Positions 5,701 through 11,769 of a stretch of 11,769 nt of DNA are shown here, piece after piece. The stretch comes from Minisyncoccota bacterium. GTDB taxonomy: Bacteria > Patescibacteriota > Minisyncoccia > Phycocordibacterales > UBA2100. The DNA lies in NCBI GenBank assembly GCA_018061585.1, contig JAGOTU010000020.1, positions 1 through 11,769 of the forward strand, in the 5' to 3' direction. Position numbers and translations under genes: made by a program. Numbering within the stretch: the first letter of the stretch is position 1; every line of letters begins with the position of its first letter. The notes beneath the pieces were generated by a model. The model was not told the DNA's origin. It made no database searches and saw only the letters and a program-made list of their open reading frames with translations.

Positions 5701-5706
5701 ATTGTA
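5701..5706 (-). promoter_or_regulatory. -10-like box of the pilB-type gene
   Basis: The minus strand reads TACAAT 8 nt before the ATG at 5692, with no Shine-Dalgarno between. It lies in the divergent region shared with tsaE. No convincing -35 is seen. Confidence 0.4.
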
Positions 5707-5757
5707 TCGCACACTCAGCGGCTCATGTCGTCCAGTTCCATGCGCGGCGGAAAAGAG

Positions 5758-5763
5758 TAGAAT
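5758..5763 (+). promoter_or_regulatory. -10-like box of tsaE
   Basis: TAGAAT lies 7 nt before the ATG at 5771, which would put the transcript start on that ATG. A weak TTCCAT (5736-5741) could act as -35 at 16-nt spacing. Confidence 0.4.
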
Positions 5764-5770
5764 CATGTCC

Positions 5771-6232
5771 ATGAAAGTCTCCGAAGCAGAAATGTATTCA
5801 ACCGCGGCGGCATTCGTTGCATCGCTCTCGCCTGGAAACACAGCGACCGTCATCACGCTTTCGGGCGAGCTCGGTGCAGGCAAGACCACATTCACTCAAG
5901 GTATCGCGAAAGCATTTGGTGTAGAGGAAACGGTATCAAGCCCGACGTTCGTACTCGAAAAGATATACGCTCTCCCGGATGGTGTGTTCACACACCTTAT
6001 TCATATCGATGCATATAGACTGAAGGATGAGCACGAGCTCGAAGGTATCGGTTGGAGCGACATACTGTCGGTCCCCGGTAACCTGATCGTACTCGAGTGG
6101 CCTGAGCGCGTTCCTGCGCTCGTGCCCACTGATGCGATCAATATCCGATTCGACATTGAGGGCGACGAGCGTATCATCACGATTACCTATGGCAAAGAAA
6201 GCACCGAAGAAAGTCCCTACGAAGACAGCTAA
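5771..6232 (+). CDS. tsaE: tRNA t6A biosynthesis ATPase TsaE
   Basis: TsaE is the small P-loop ATPase that works with TsaB and TsaD to make N6-threonylcarbamoyladenosine at position 37 of ANN-decoding tRNAs. Diagnostic motifs in the 153-residue form are Walker A GELGAGKT (32-39), SPTF (57-60), HIDAYRL (78-84) and LEWPER (108-113). The start is chosen at 5771 because TAGAAT (5758-5763) lies 7 nt before it; another in-frame ATG two codons upstream (5765) is also possible. There is no Shine-Dalgarno sequence. The frame is open further upstream into the divergent promoter region, but that extension lacks family similarity. The acidic tail (KESTEESPYEDS) overlaps the start of polA by 44 nt in a different frame. 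tsaB and tsaD are not in the window. Confidence 0.93.
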   Translation: MKVSEAEMYSTAAAFVASLSPGNTATVITLSGELGAGKTTFTQGIAKAFGVEETVSSPTFVLEKIYALPDGVFTHLIHIDAYRLKDEHELEGIGWSDILSVPGNLIVLEWPERVPALVPTDAINIRFDIEGDERIITITYGKESTEESPYEDS

Positions 6233-8693
6233 GGATGCGAAGGCCGCTGTGCCTGCGAAAAGACCAGCCGGCAAGGTGGTCGGTCGAATGGGGTCAGAAC
6301 TCCCGAAGGATGCGAATAAGCCGGCCCGCATCGTACTCCTGGACTCGCATGCGATACTCCACCGCGCGTACCATGCGCTGCCGGATTTTTCCAAAGCAAA
6401 CGGTGAGCCGACCGGCGCGCTTTACGGGCTCATTTTGATGCTGCTCAAGATCAACGAATCACTCAAGCCCGACTACATCATTGCGACCCGCGATCTTCCG
6501 GGGAAGACCGTTCGTCACGAAACATTCGAAGCATACAAAGCCACGCGCGCGCAGATCGACGACGCGCTTATCAAGCAACTCATCCAGGCGCCGGATATAT
6601 TCAAGGCGTTCGGGATCCCCGTATATGAAAAGCCTGGATACGAGGCAGACGACATGCTCGGCACTATCGCCAAAGAAACGAGCAAGCGCAGCGATATAGA
6701 AACGATCATCGCAACGGGAGACAGTGATACGCTGCAGCTCGTCGGACCGCGAACAAAGGTGTTCATGATCCGCACCGGTATCTCCGACACGGTGATCTAC
6801 GACATCGAAGAAGTAAAAGCGAAGTACGGGTTCGGTCCGGAGTACGTCATCGACTACAAGGGCATCGTGGGTGACACCTCCGATAACATTCCCGGAGTGC
6901 CGGGTGTGGGTGCGGGGAGCGCGAGTAAGCTCATTGCCACATACGGCGGTCTCGCCAAAATTTACGAGGCGCTCCAAAAGAAAGGCGTAGAGGCTGTTTG
7001 CAAAGAATCAGGAGTTCGCAAGCAGTATGTGGAATTGGTCGCGGCGAATCAAAGCCAGGCCAAGTTCTCGAAGGATCTGGCGACAATTCACACCGATCTT
7101 CCGATCGGGTTTTCGCTACCTGCGCAGCACTACCACATGAAAGAATTCGCCGACACCATCGGTCCTATGCTCGAAGCATACGAATTTCATTCCATACGAC
7201 AGCGTCTCAAGGGAGCACTTGGTCTGGGTGAACCGACCACTCAATCTTTTGGGGAAACAGATGTTGTCGTCGGCGCGGATGCTGTAAAGGAGCTTGGTGT
7301 CGCGATGTGGCTTTTGAAGAGCGACGTCACTTCCCCGACGGTGCAAGACATTTTGTCCTTCGCCAAGACGCAGAATTTTGATGAGGCAAAAAAAGTCATT
7401 CTGGAGCAGCTGCGCGACACGGGGCGTCTGGAACTCGTTTTCAAGGAGATCGAGCAACCGCTGATCGCAGTTGTGAGCCGTATGAACGCCGAGGGCATTA
7501 TGCTCGATGTGAAATACATGGAATCACTCGAGCGCGAGTACGCGTCCGAGCTCTCGAAGATCGGGCTTCGCATTTTCGGGTACGCCGGACACGAATTCAA
7601 TATCAATTCACCCAAACAGTTGGGCGACGTGCTCTACGATGAGCTTAAGATCACACCGGAGCGCCAGAAAAAGACCGCAACAGGGGCACGAACGACCAAA
7701 GAAGAAGAGCTTCTAAAAATGGCAGATCAGCATCCCATCATCATGGATGTACTTTCGTATCGGGAGCTACAAAAGCTGCTCGGAACGTACATCGAAAAAA
7801 TGCCGAAACTCGTCGGAAAAGACGGCCGACTACGGACCGAGTTCGTACAGAACGGCTCGGCAACAGGGCGCATGTCGTGCCAGGATCCGAACCTGCAGAA
7901 TATTCCGATCAAGACCGAGAATGGTCGTCGAATCCGAACCGGATTCATTGCACCGAAAGGCAAAAAACTTGTTGCGATCGACTATTCGCAGATAGAGCTG
8001 CGTATCGCTGCCGGTCTTTCCGGGGACGAGATCCTCACCGATGTTTTTCGTCGCGGGGAAGACGTTCATGCCGCGACCGCGGCGCAGGTATTCGGCGTGC
8101 CACCGGAGATGGTCGACAAAGAAATGCGACGTCGGGCAAAGGTCATTAACTTCGGCATCTTGTACGGCATGGGGGTGAACGCGCTTCGCCAGAATCTGGG
8201 TGAGGGTGTCACTCGCGACGAGGCGGCGACCTTCCTTGCGGAATATTTCAAGAACTTTGCAGGCGTGGCCCGTTACATCGAAAAGACGAAGGCTGATGCG
8301 CAGCGCCAGGGGTATACCGAGACCTTGTACGGTCGACGGCGATACTTCCCTGGGTTCCAGTCGCCGCTTCCGAATATCAAAGCGCAGGCAGAGCGCATGG
8401 CGATCAACGCACCGATACAGGGGACACAGGCCGACATTATTAAACGTGCGATGGTCGTTGCCGACGAGATGATCGAAAAGAACGGCTGGCGCGATCGTGC
8501 AAAACTCCTCTTGCAGGTGCACGATGAACTGGTGTACGAGATCGACGAAAAGGACGTCGCCGAGATCGGCGAGGCGCTGCGATCAGTCATGGAATCCGTC
8601 GTTGACCCGGAATTACTCAGCGGGGTACCGATCATCGCGGAGATGTCTGTCGGTACGAATTGGGGGAACGTGGAGCGGATCAAACATTCATAA
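6189..8693 (+). CDS. polA: DNA polymerase I, 5' nuclease plus polymerase, without a functional 3'-5' exonuclease
   Basis: An 834-residue family A polymerase for primer removal and gap filling. The 5' nuclease (about 47-300) keeps its acidic residues: D52, D102 (RDLPGKT), YEADD (151-155), TGDSD (176-180) and GDTSD (228-232). The polymerase (about 415-834) has motif A DYSQIELR (598-605), motif B with K651, F655 and Y659 in the O-helix, and motif C QVHDE (776-780). Phenylalanine at 655 corresponds to E. coli F762. Only about 70 residues (345-412) separate the two parts, against roughly 190 in E. coli, and no exonuclease carboxylate motifs are seen, so proofreading should be absent. The N-terminus is Lys/Ala-rich (1-33). 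The ATG at 6189 overlaps tsaE by 44 nt. The ATG at 6288 (residue 34) has AAGGTGG 8 nt before it and is a serious alternative. Confidence 0.96.
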   Translation: MAKKAPKKVPTKTAKDAKAAVPAKRPAGKVVGRMGSELPKDANKPARIVLLDSHAILHRAYHALPDFSKANGEPTGALYGLILMLLKINESLKPDYIIATRDLPGKTVRHETFEAYKATRAQIDDALIKQLIQAPDIFKAFGIPVYEKPGYEADDMLGTIAKETSKRSDIETIIATGDSDTLQLVGPRTKVFMIRTGISDTVIYDIEEVKAKYGFGPEYVIDYKGIVGDTSDNIPGVPGVGAGSASKLIATYGGLAKIYEALQKKGVEAVCKESGVRKQYVELVAANQSQAKFSKDLATIHTDLPIGFSLPAQHYHMKEFADTIGPMLEAYEFHSIRQRLKGALGLGEPTTQSFGETDVVVGADAVKELGVAMWLLKSDVTSPTVQDILSFAKTQNFDEAKKVILEQLRDTGRLELVFKEIEQPLIAVVSRMNAEGIMLDVKYMESLEREYASELSKIGLRIFGYAGHEFNINSPKQLGDVLYDELKITPERQKKTATGARTTKEEELLKMADQHPIIMDVLSYRELQKLLGTYIEKMPKLVGKDGRLRTEFVQNGSATGRMSCQDPNLQNIPIKTENGRRIRTGFIAPKGKKLVAIDYSQIELRIAAGLSGDEILTDVFRRGEDVHAATAAQVFGVPPEMVDKEMRRRAKVINFGILYGMGVNALRQNLGEGVTRDEAATFLAEYFKNFAGVARYIEKTKADAQRQGYTETLYGRRRYFPGFQSPLPNIKAQAERMAINAPIQGTQADIIKRAMVVADEMIEKNGWRDRAKLLLQVHDELVYEIDEKDVAEIGEALRSVMESVVDPELLSGVPIIAEMSVGTNWGNVERIKHS

Positions 8694-8700
8694 CGTACAT

Positions 8701-9813
8701 ATGGCGAACACGCGCGGGGCGATAACAGACGTCTTTCGGCAGGCGGACATAGAGATAGATGGAACGCGTCCGTGGGACATTCAGGTGCACGATGAGCGTC
8801 TGTACGGTCGCTTGCTATCAAGCGGCTCGCTCGGTATGGGCGAGGCGTATATGGAAAAATGGTGGGATGCCGAGCGCGTCGATCTGTTGATCGAGAGAAT
8901 GCTCCGCTCGTATGGGAACCGACGTGTCACTTTGCCCGTGATACTCCTTGCGATAAAGTCGTGGATATTTAATCTGCAATCGCGCTCCGGTGCGAGCAAG
9001 GTAATCGACGAACACTACGATCTTGATAATGATCTGTACGCATCCTTCCTGGATCCGTACATGCAATACTCCTGCGGATATTTTCAAGACACCGATGACC
9101 TCGCGGTCGCTCAGGAACAAAAGCTCGACATGATCTGTCGAAAGCTGCAGCTCAAGTCGTCTGATCGATTACTCGATATCGGTTGCGGGTGGGGCGGGCT
9201 CGCCAAATACGCCGCACAAAAATACGGATGTTCTGTGGTCGGGATCACTATCTCCGATGAGCAGATCGCGTATGCTCGCGAATTTGTAAAAGGACTTCCT
9301 GTCGACATACGAAGACTGGACTACCGCGATCTCAAGGATGAGCAATTCGATAAGATCGTGTCAGTGGGCATGCTGGAACATGTGGGCTACAAGAACTACC
9401 GGAAGTTCATGCAAGTCGTACATGCGGCGCTCAAGGATGACGGTCTTTTTTTGCTCCACACGATAGGTAGTAACACTACAACGTATGCCGGCGAGGCGTG
9501 GTCGAATAAATATATATTTCCGCATGGGATGCTTCCCTCGGTTAAGCAGCTCGGAGCAGCCGCAGAGAAATACTTCGTTTTGGAGGACTGGCACAACTTC
9601 GGTCCCGATTACCACAAGACGCTTCGGGCATGGGACGAGAATTTTCAAAAAGCGTGGAGCATGCTCAGTGATCGTTATTCGGAGACGTTCTACCGTATGT
9701 TCCGCTATTACTTCAACAGTTTCGCGGGCTCGTTCAAGGCGCGACACATACAACTGTGGCAGATCGTTTATAGCAAAGGGTCGGACGATTCGGCATACAA
9801 GACGGCACGATAG
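8701..9813 (+). CDS. cfa: cyclopropane-fatty-acyl-phospholipid synthase
   Basis: A 370-residue SAM-dependent enzyme that adds a methylene bridge across double bonds of membrane phospholipid acyl chains. The SAM loop is LLDIGCGWGG (157-166). Active-site residues corresponding to those of E. coli Cfa are all kept: C125 (YSCGYF), E226 (MLEHVG), H253 and I255 (LLHTIG) and Y304 (GPDYHKT). Length is close to the E. coli enzyme (382). The N-terminal domain (about 1-95) is the usual helical lipid-binding part. The ATG at 8701 starts 7 nt after the polA stop without a ribosome site, so translation may depend on polA. The frame is also open upstream inside polA, but those residues are not Cfa-like. If the host is a CPR bacterium unable to make fatty acids, the substrate would be acquired lipids, which is inference. 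Confidence 0.95.
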   Translation: MANTRGAITDVFRQADIEIDGTRPWDIQVHDERLYGRLLSSGSLGMGEAYMEKWWDAERVDLLIERMLRSYGNRRVTLPVILLAIKSWIFNLQSRSGASKVIDEHYDLDNDLYASFLDPYMQYSCGYFQDTDDLAVAQEQKLDMICRKLQLKSSDRLLDIGCGWGGLAKYAAQKYGCSVVGITISDEQIAYAREFVKGLPVDIRRLDYRDLKDEQFDKIVSVGMLEHVGYKNYRKFMQVVHAALKDDGLFLLHTIGSNTTTYAGEAWSNKYIFPHGMLPSVKQLGAAAEKYFVLEDWHNFGPDYHKTLRAWDENFQKAWSMLSDRYSETFYRMFRYYFNSFAGSFKARHIQLWQIVYSKGSDDSAYKTAR

Positions 9814-9818
9814 CAGAG

Positions 9819-9827
9819 TGCTAGGAT
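9819..9827 (+). promoter_or_regulatory. extended -10-like box of holA
   Basis: TGC followed by TAGGAT (9822-9827) resembles an extended -10 element (TGn plus hexamer). It lies exactly 6 nt before the holA ATG at 9834, within the 20-nt gap after cfa. No -35 is evident. Confidence 0.4.
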
Positions 9828-9833
9828 TGCCCC

Positions 9834-10463
9834 ATGCTGCACCTCTACTTCGGGAATGATTCTGATAAAGCTCGCGCCAAACTGAACGCAGCGGTAGAAA
9901 AGGGTGGAAAGAATGCCGATGTGTTCCGCATTACCGATGCACACACGCTTGCAGACCTCGAGGCGGCGCTGATGGGCGGCGGCATGTTCGGTGGACCGCG
10001 AGTTGTTGTCCTCGACAGCACACTTACGCACGACGAGATGCGGGGGATAGTGCTCGATCGTCTCGCAACCCTTAAGGCGGCGAGTGATACGTTCTATATA
10101 TACGAGACCGCACTTGATGCCGCTACCAGGAAACTAGTGGAAAAATATGCCGAGACGACAGAGAAATTTGAATTAATAAAAACAAAAGACCGCGACACCA
10201 TATTCGGTCTCGTTCGTCCGCTGCAAGACGGCAAGAAGAAGGACTTGTGGGTCGCGTACCAGCGCGAGATCATCGCGGGGAACAAACCCGAAGCCATCCA
10301 CGGGATGATGTTCTATGCTGCAAAGGACGCGCTGCTTCGCAAACCGAGTGATATGCGAGCCCGAAAACTCGTGGCCGAGCTCGCTGAGCTCCCGCATGAA
10401 GCGCGACGTCAGGGTTTTGAACTTGAATATGCACTTGAGCGGTTTGTGCTCTCGAGTGTGTGA
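9834..10463 (+). CDS. holA: short DNA polymerase III delta subunit (HolA-like)
   Basis: A 209-residue protein resembling the clamp-loader delta subunit, which opens the beta sliding clamp. Supporting stretches are LHLYFGNDSDKARAKL at the N-terminus, the LEAALMGGGMFGGPRVVVLD block (42-61) that matches the usual delta segment before its second strand, IYETALDAATRKLVEKY (89-105), and a C-terminal helical part (124-209) containing DLWVAYQREIIAGN and FYAAKDALL like delta domain III. E. coli HolA has 343 residues, so much of the lid and linker is reduced. Delta subunits normally lack a working P-loop, and none is seen here. No ribosome site precedes the ATG; TAGGAT lies 6 nt upstream. It ends in TGA 12 nt before the next gene. 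Confidence 0.8.
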   Translation: MLHLYFGNDSDKARAKLNAAVEKGGKNADVFRITDAHTLADLEAALMGGGMFGGPRVVVLDSTLTHDEMRGIVLDRLATLKAASDTFYIYETALDAATRKLVEKYAETTEKFELIKTKDRDTIFGLVRPLQDGKKKDLWVAYQREIIAGNKPEAIHGMMFYAAKDALLRKPSDMRARKLVAELAELPHEARRQGFELEYALERFVLSSV

Positions 10464-10469
10464 TACGAT
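10461..10469 (+). promoter_or_regulatory. extended -10-like box of the surface-protein gene
   Basis: TGA followed by TACGAT (10464-10469) overlaps the holA stop codon and lies exactly 6 nt before the ATG at 10476. The TGn and the spacing repeat the pattern at holA. No clear -35 is seen. Confidence 0.4.
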
Positions 10470-10475
10470 TTGTGC

Positions 10476-11769
10476 ATGTTGACACGAAGTCGTGTAGCGC
10501 TCCTGCTTATCTGTGCGGTGCTTTTGAGCACTCCGTTCCTTGCTGCGGCAGTTGGTATGGAGGCGGATATGCAATGTATTCCAGCTGATCCGGATCCGTG
10601 CATTTGCTCTCCGAAAATGGTTCCCAAAAAAGGTTGTGTCGGAGCACCGAATAAATTCATGTGTGATTGTATCGACAATACGAACGGTTTTTCTGTAGCA
10701 GGTAAATGCATCGCAACGAACAAGTGCAAGGCGATTAGTACGAGCGACGGAAAAATGGATCAAGGAATGGCAAAACTCGGAGAGATGCTGGGCAAGCTCA
10801 TGGAAGCGCTCAAGGGTAAAGACGGCGGAGGAGGCGGAGGTGAGCCGCAGCCGGGGGATCCGAACAGCTGCACTATCATGCAGCCGACAGGTGACAAGAC
10901 TCAGGCAGATACGAACCCGCTTTGCTATTTCTATCAGCCGGGACTCGATCCGGTGAATCCTGAGCCGCAGACAGATCCATCCGGTGGACTCGTGGCGATC
11001 CCAACCGAAGGCGAGACTCCGCTCAAGGTCACGTTTGCGTTCACCAACGGAACGAGCGCGTGCAATACACCGCAGCTCGTCCTCGATTATGCCGATGGTT
11101 CCACGTACGACCCCCAGATGCACACAGAGACAGGATGCCGCGCTATACAAGAAAGCGTCGAGCACACATTCACTGCCGCAGGAACATTCCAGGTACGACT
11201 CAAGAATGCATCGAACGGCGACGTACGCGGCGGGGCGAATCTGACCATTACGGCCGGTGCGAATCCACAGCCGGATAATGACGGCACGGGCGAGTCAACT
11301 CCGACAGGTGAAACAACGAACACCGGCGGTTCCAACGGCACGAACACGACCGGCGGGACGGGGGGCACGAACAACAACGCGACAACGCCGCTGTTCACGA
11401 CGCCGCTCACAAATTTGAACAACACAGGTAGCGTGCGAAACGAAACGGGGACGGGTTCGACCGGGGGATCTGCATCGACCGGCGGCAGCTCTACGGGGGG
11501 ATCTGCATCGACCGGCGGCACGAACAACGACAACGCCGGAGCTGCTCTCAATTTCAATAGTCCGCAATCGATCGTACAGAGTATCGTCGCCAAGAATCTT
11601 CCGCCCGGAGCGTATGGTGACGTAAAGATCCTTTCCAACGGAACGACTATCATCGCCGGAGTCCGCGACGGAAAGACGGAGGTCGCAGGATTCTTCGGAA
11701 CGAACTCCAAGAGTGGAGGACAAAGTGCTGTTTCGACGATGTGTATCAATCGTCCATGGTCCAAGAATT
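10476..11769 (+). CDS. secreted Cys-rich, PKD-like, Gly/Thr-rich surface protein (3' end outside window)
   Basis: Open from the ATG at 10476 to the right edge, 431 residues with no stop. Order of parts: a signal peptide (1-24; charged MLTRSR, hydrophobic VALLLICAVLL, cleavage near LAAA); a cysteine-rich segment with eight cysteines between 34 and 84; a short amphipathic helix (93-113) followed by six glycines; a PKD-like beta domain (about 170-260) with LDYADGST and VEHTFTAAGTFQVRLKN; a Gly/Thr/Ser/Asn-rich linker (265-357) with an 11-residue repeat; and a second folded segment (358-431) ending CINRPWSKN at the edge. It is probably exported and exposed on the cell surface, where PKD domains often mediate protein or glycan contact. 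The family is not named. TACGAT lies 6 nt before the ATG, with no ribosome site. An attachment or membrane anchor may lie in the missing part. Confidence 0.85.
   Translation, partial: MLTRSRVALLLICAVLLSTPFLAAAVGMEADMQCIPADPDPCICSPKMVPKKGCVGAPNKFMCDCIDNTNGFSVAGKCIATNKCKAISTSDGKMDQGMAKLGEMLGKLMEALKGKDGGGGGGEPQPGDPNSCTIMQPTGDKTQADTNPLCYFYQPGLDPVNPEPQTDPSGGLVAIPTEGETPLKVTFAFTNGTSACNTPQLVLDYADGSTYDPQMHTETGCRAIQESVEHTFTAAGTFQVRLKNASNGDVRGGANLTITAGANPQPDNDGTGESTPTGETTNTGGSNGTNTTGGTGGTNNNATTPLFTTPLTNLNNTGSVRNETGTGSTGGSASTGGSSTGGSASTGGTNNDNAGAALNFNSPQSIVQSIVAKNLPPGAYGDVKILSNGTTIIAGVRDGKTEVAGFFGTNSKSGGQSAVSTMCINRPWSKN
11463..11520 (+). repeat. 33-bp tandem repeat in the surface-protein linker
   Basis: A 25-nt sequence (11463-11487) recurs exactly at 11496-11520, a period of 33 bp or 11 codons, encoding GGSASTGGSST-type units. 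Exact DNA identity, not only similar amino acids, indicates a recent in-frame duplication. The number of copies may vary between strains. Confidence 0.8.

Noticed and set aside
7830..8522. 230-residue open frame on the minus strand
   Set aside because: It is antisense to the polymerase domain of polA, whose motifs A, B and C are on the plus strand.
10173..11165. 330-residue open frame on the minus strand
   Set aside because: It runs antisense to holA and the surface-protein gene and has Cys/His/Arg/Ser-rich composition typical of a shadow frame. The plus strand has a signal peptide, a PKD-like domain and HolA motifs.
11087..11764. 225-residue Pro/Val-rich frame with PPVDADPPVE repeats on the minus strand
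   Set aside because: It is the reverse reading of the Gly/Thr repeats of the surface-protein linker; the apparent repeat is the 33-bp repeat seen backwards.
1..11769. tRNA genes, CRISPR arrays, insertion sequences
   Set aside because: No cloverleaf with a GGTTCRA-type T-loop, no regularly spaced repeats with unique spacers, and no transposase or terminal inverted repeats were seen.

Overview
The window looks like a chromosomal segment of a small-genome bacterium, most likely of the Candidate Phyla Radiation (Patescibacteria, Parcubacteria-like). This is inferred from shortened housekeeping proteins (a 209-residue DNA polymerase III delta subunit and a DNA polymerase I lacking most of its 3'-5' exonuclease domain), a lone PilB-type ATPase, a large secreted Gly/Thr/Asn-rich protein with a PKD-like domain, and very little Shine-Dalgarno use. 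TGA is used as a stop (usg, the metallopeptidase, holA), which argues against the UGA-recoded CPR lineages. The assignment comes from reading the proteins, not from a phylogeny.

Layout. 1-727: noncoding apart from a possible 13-codon tail of an upstream gene. It holds three plus-strand terminators, a 45-nt terminator-containing segment present twice, a 12-nt motif present three times, a cluster of DnaA-box-like 9-mers and a candidate structured RNA (298-540). 728-3171, minus strand: a Usg-family protein, a predicted zinc metallopeptidase and ruvB. 3193-3487: no protein gene, but a strong candidate noncoding RNA on the plus strand with its own promoter and terminator. 3488-5692, minus strand: an unrecognised 153-residue protein and a PilB/GspE ATPase. 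5771-11769, plus strand: tsaE, polA (overlapping tsaE), a cyclopropane-fatty-acid synthase, holA and a secreted surface protein that runs off the right edge and has no stop in the window.

How the genes relate. RuvB (branch migration), PolA (gap filling) and HolA (clamp loading) belong to DNA replication and repair. TsaE belongs to tRNA t6A synthesis. Cfa modifies membrane lipids, the PilB ATPase probably powers a type IV pilus, and the last gene codes for an exported protein. The plus-strand block is tightly packed (44-nt overlap, then gaps of 7, 20 and 12 nt), so at least part of it may be co-transcribed.

Two observations stand out. First, the 3199-3449 RNA has a perfect TTGACA box, an extended rod-like fold and a bidirectional terminator, and matches no RNA family I can recognise. 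Second, two start-signal classes coexist: five genes have a TAnnAT -10-like hexamer 6-8 nt before the start codon (a leaderless-mRNA arrangement), while only the Usg and 153-residue genes have strong Shine-Dalgarno sequences, which may mark them as acquired genes.
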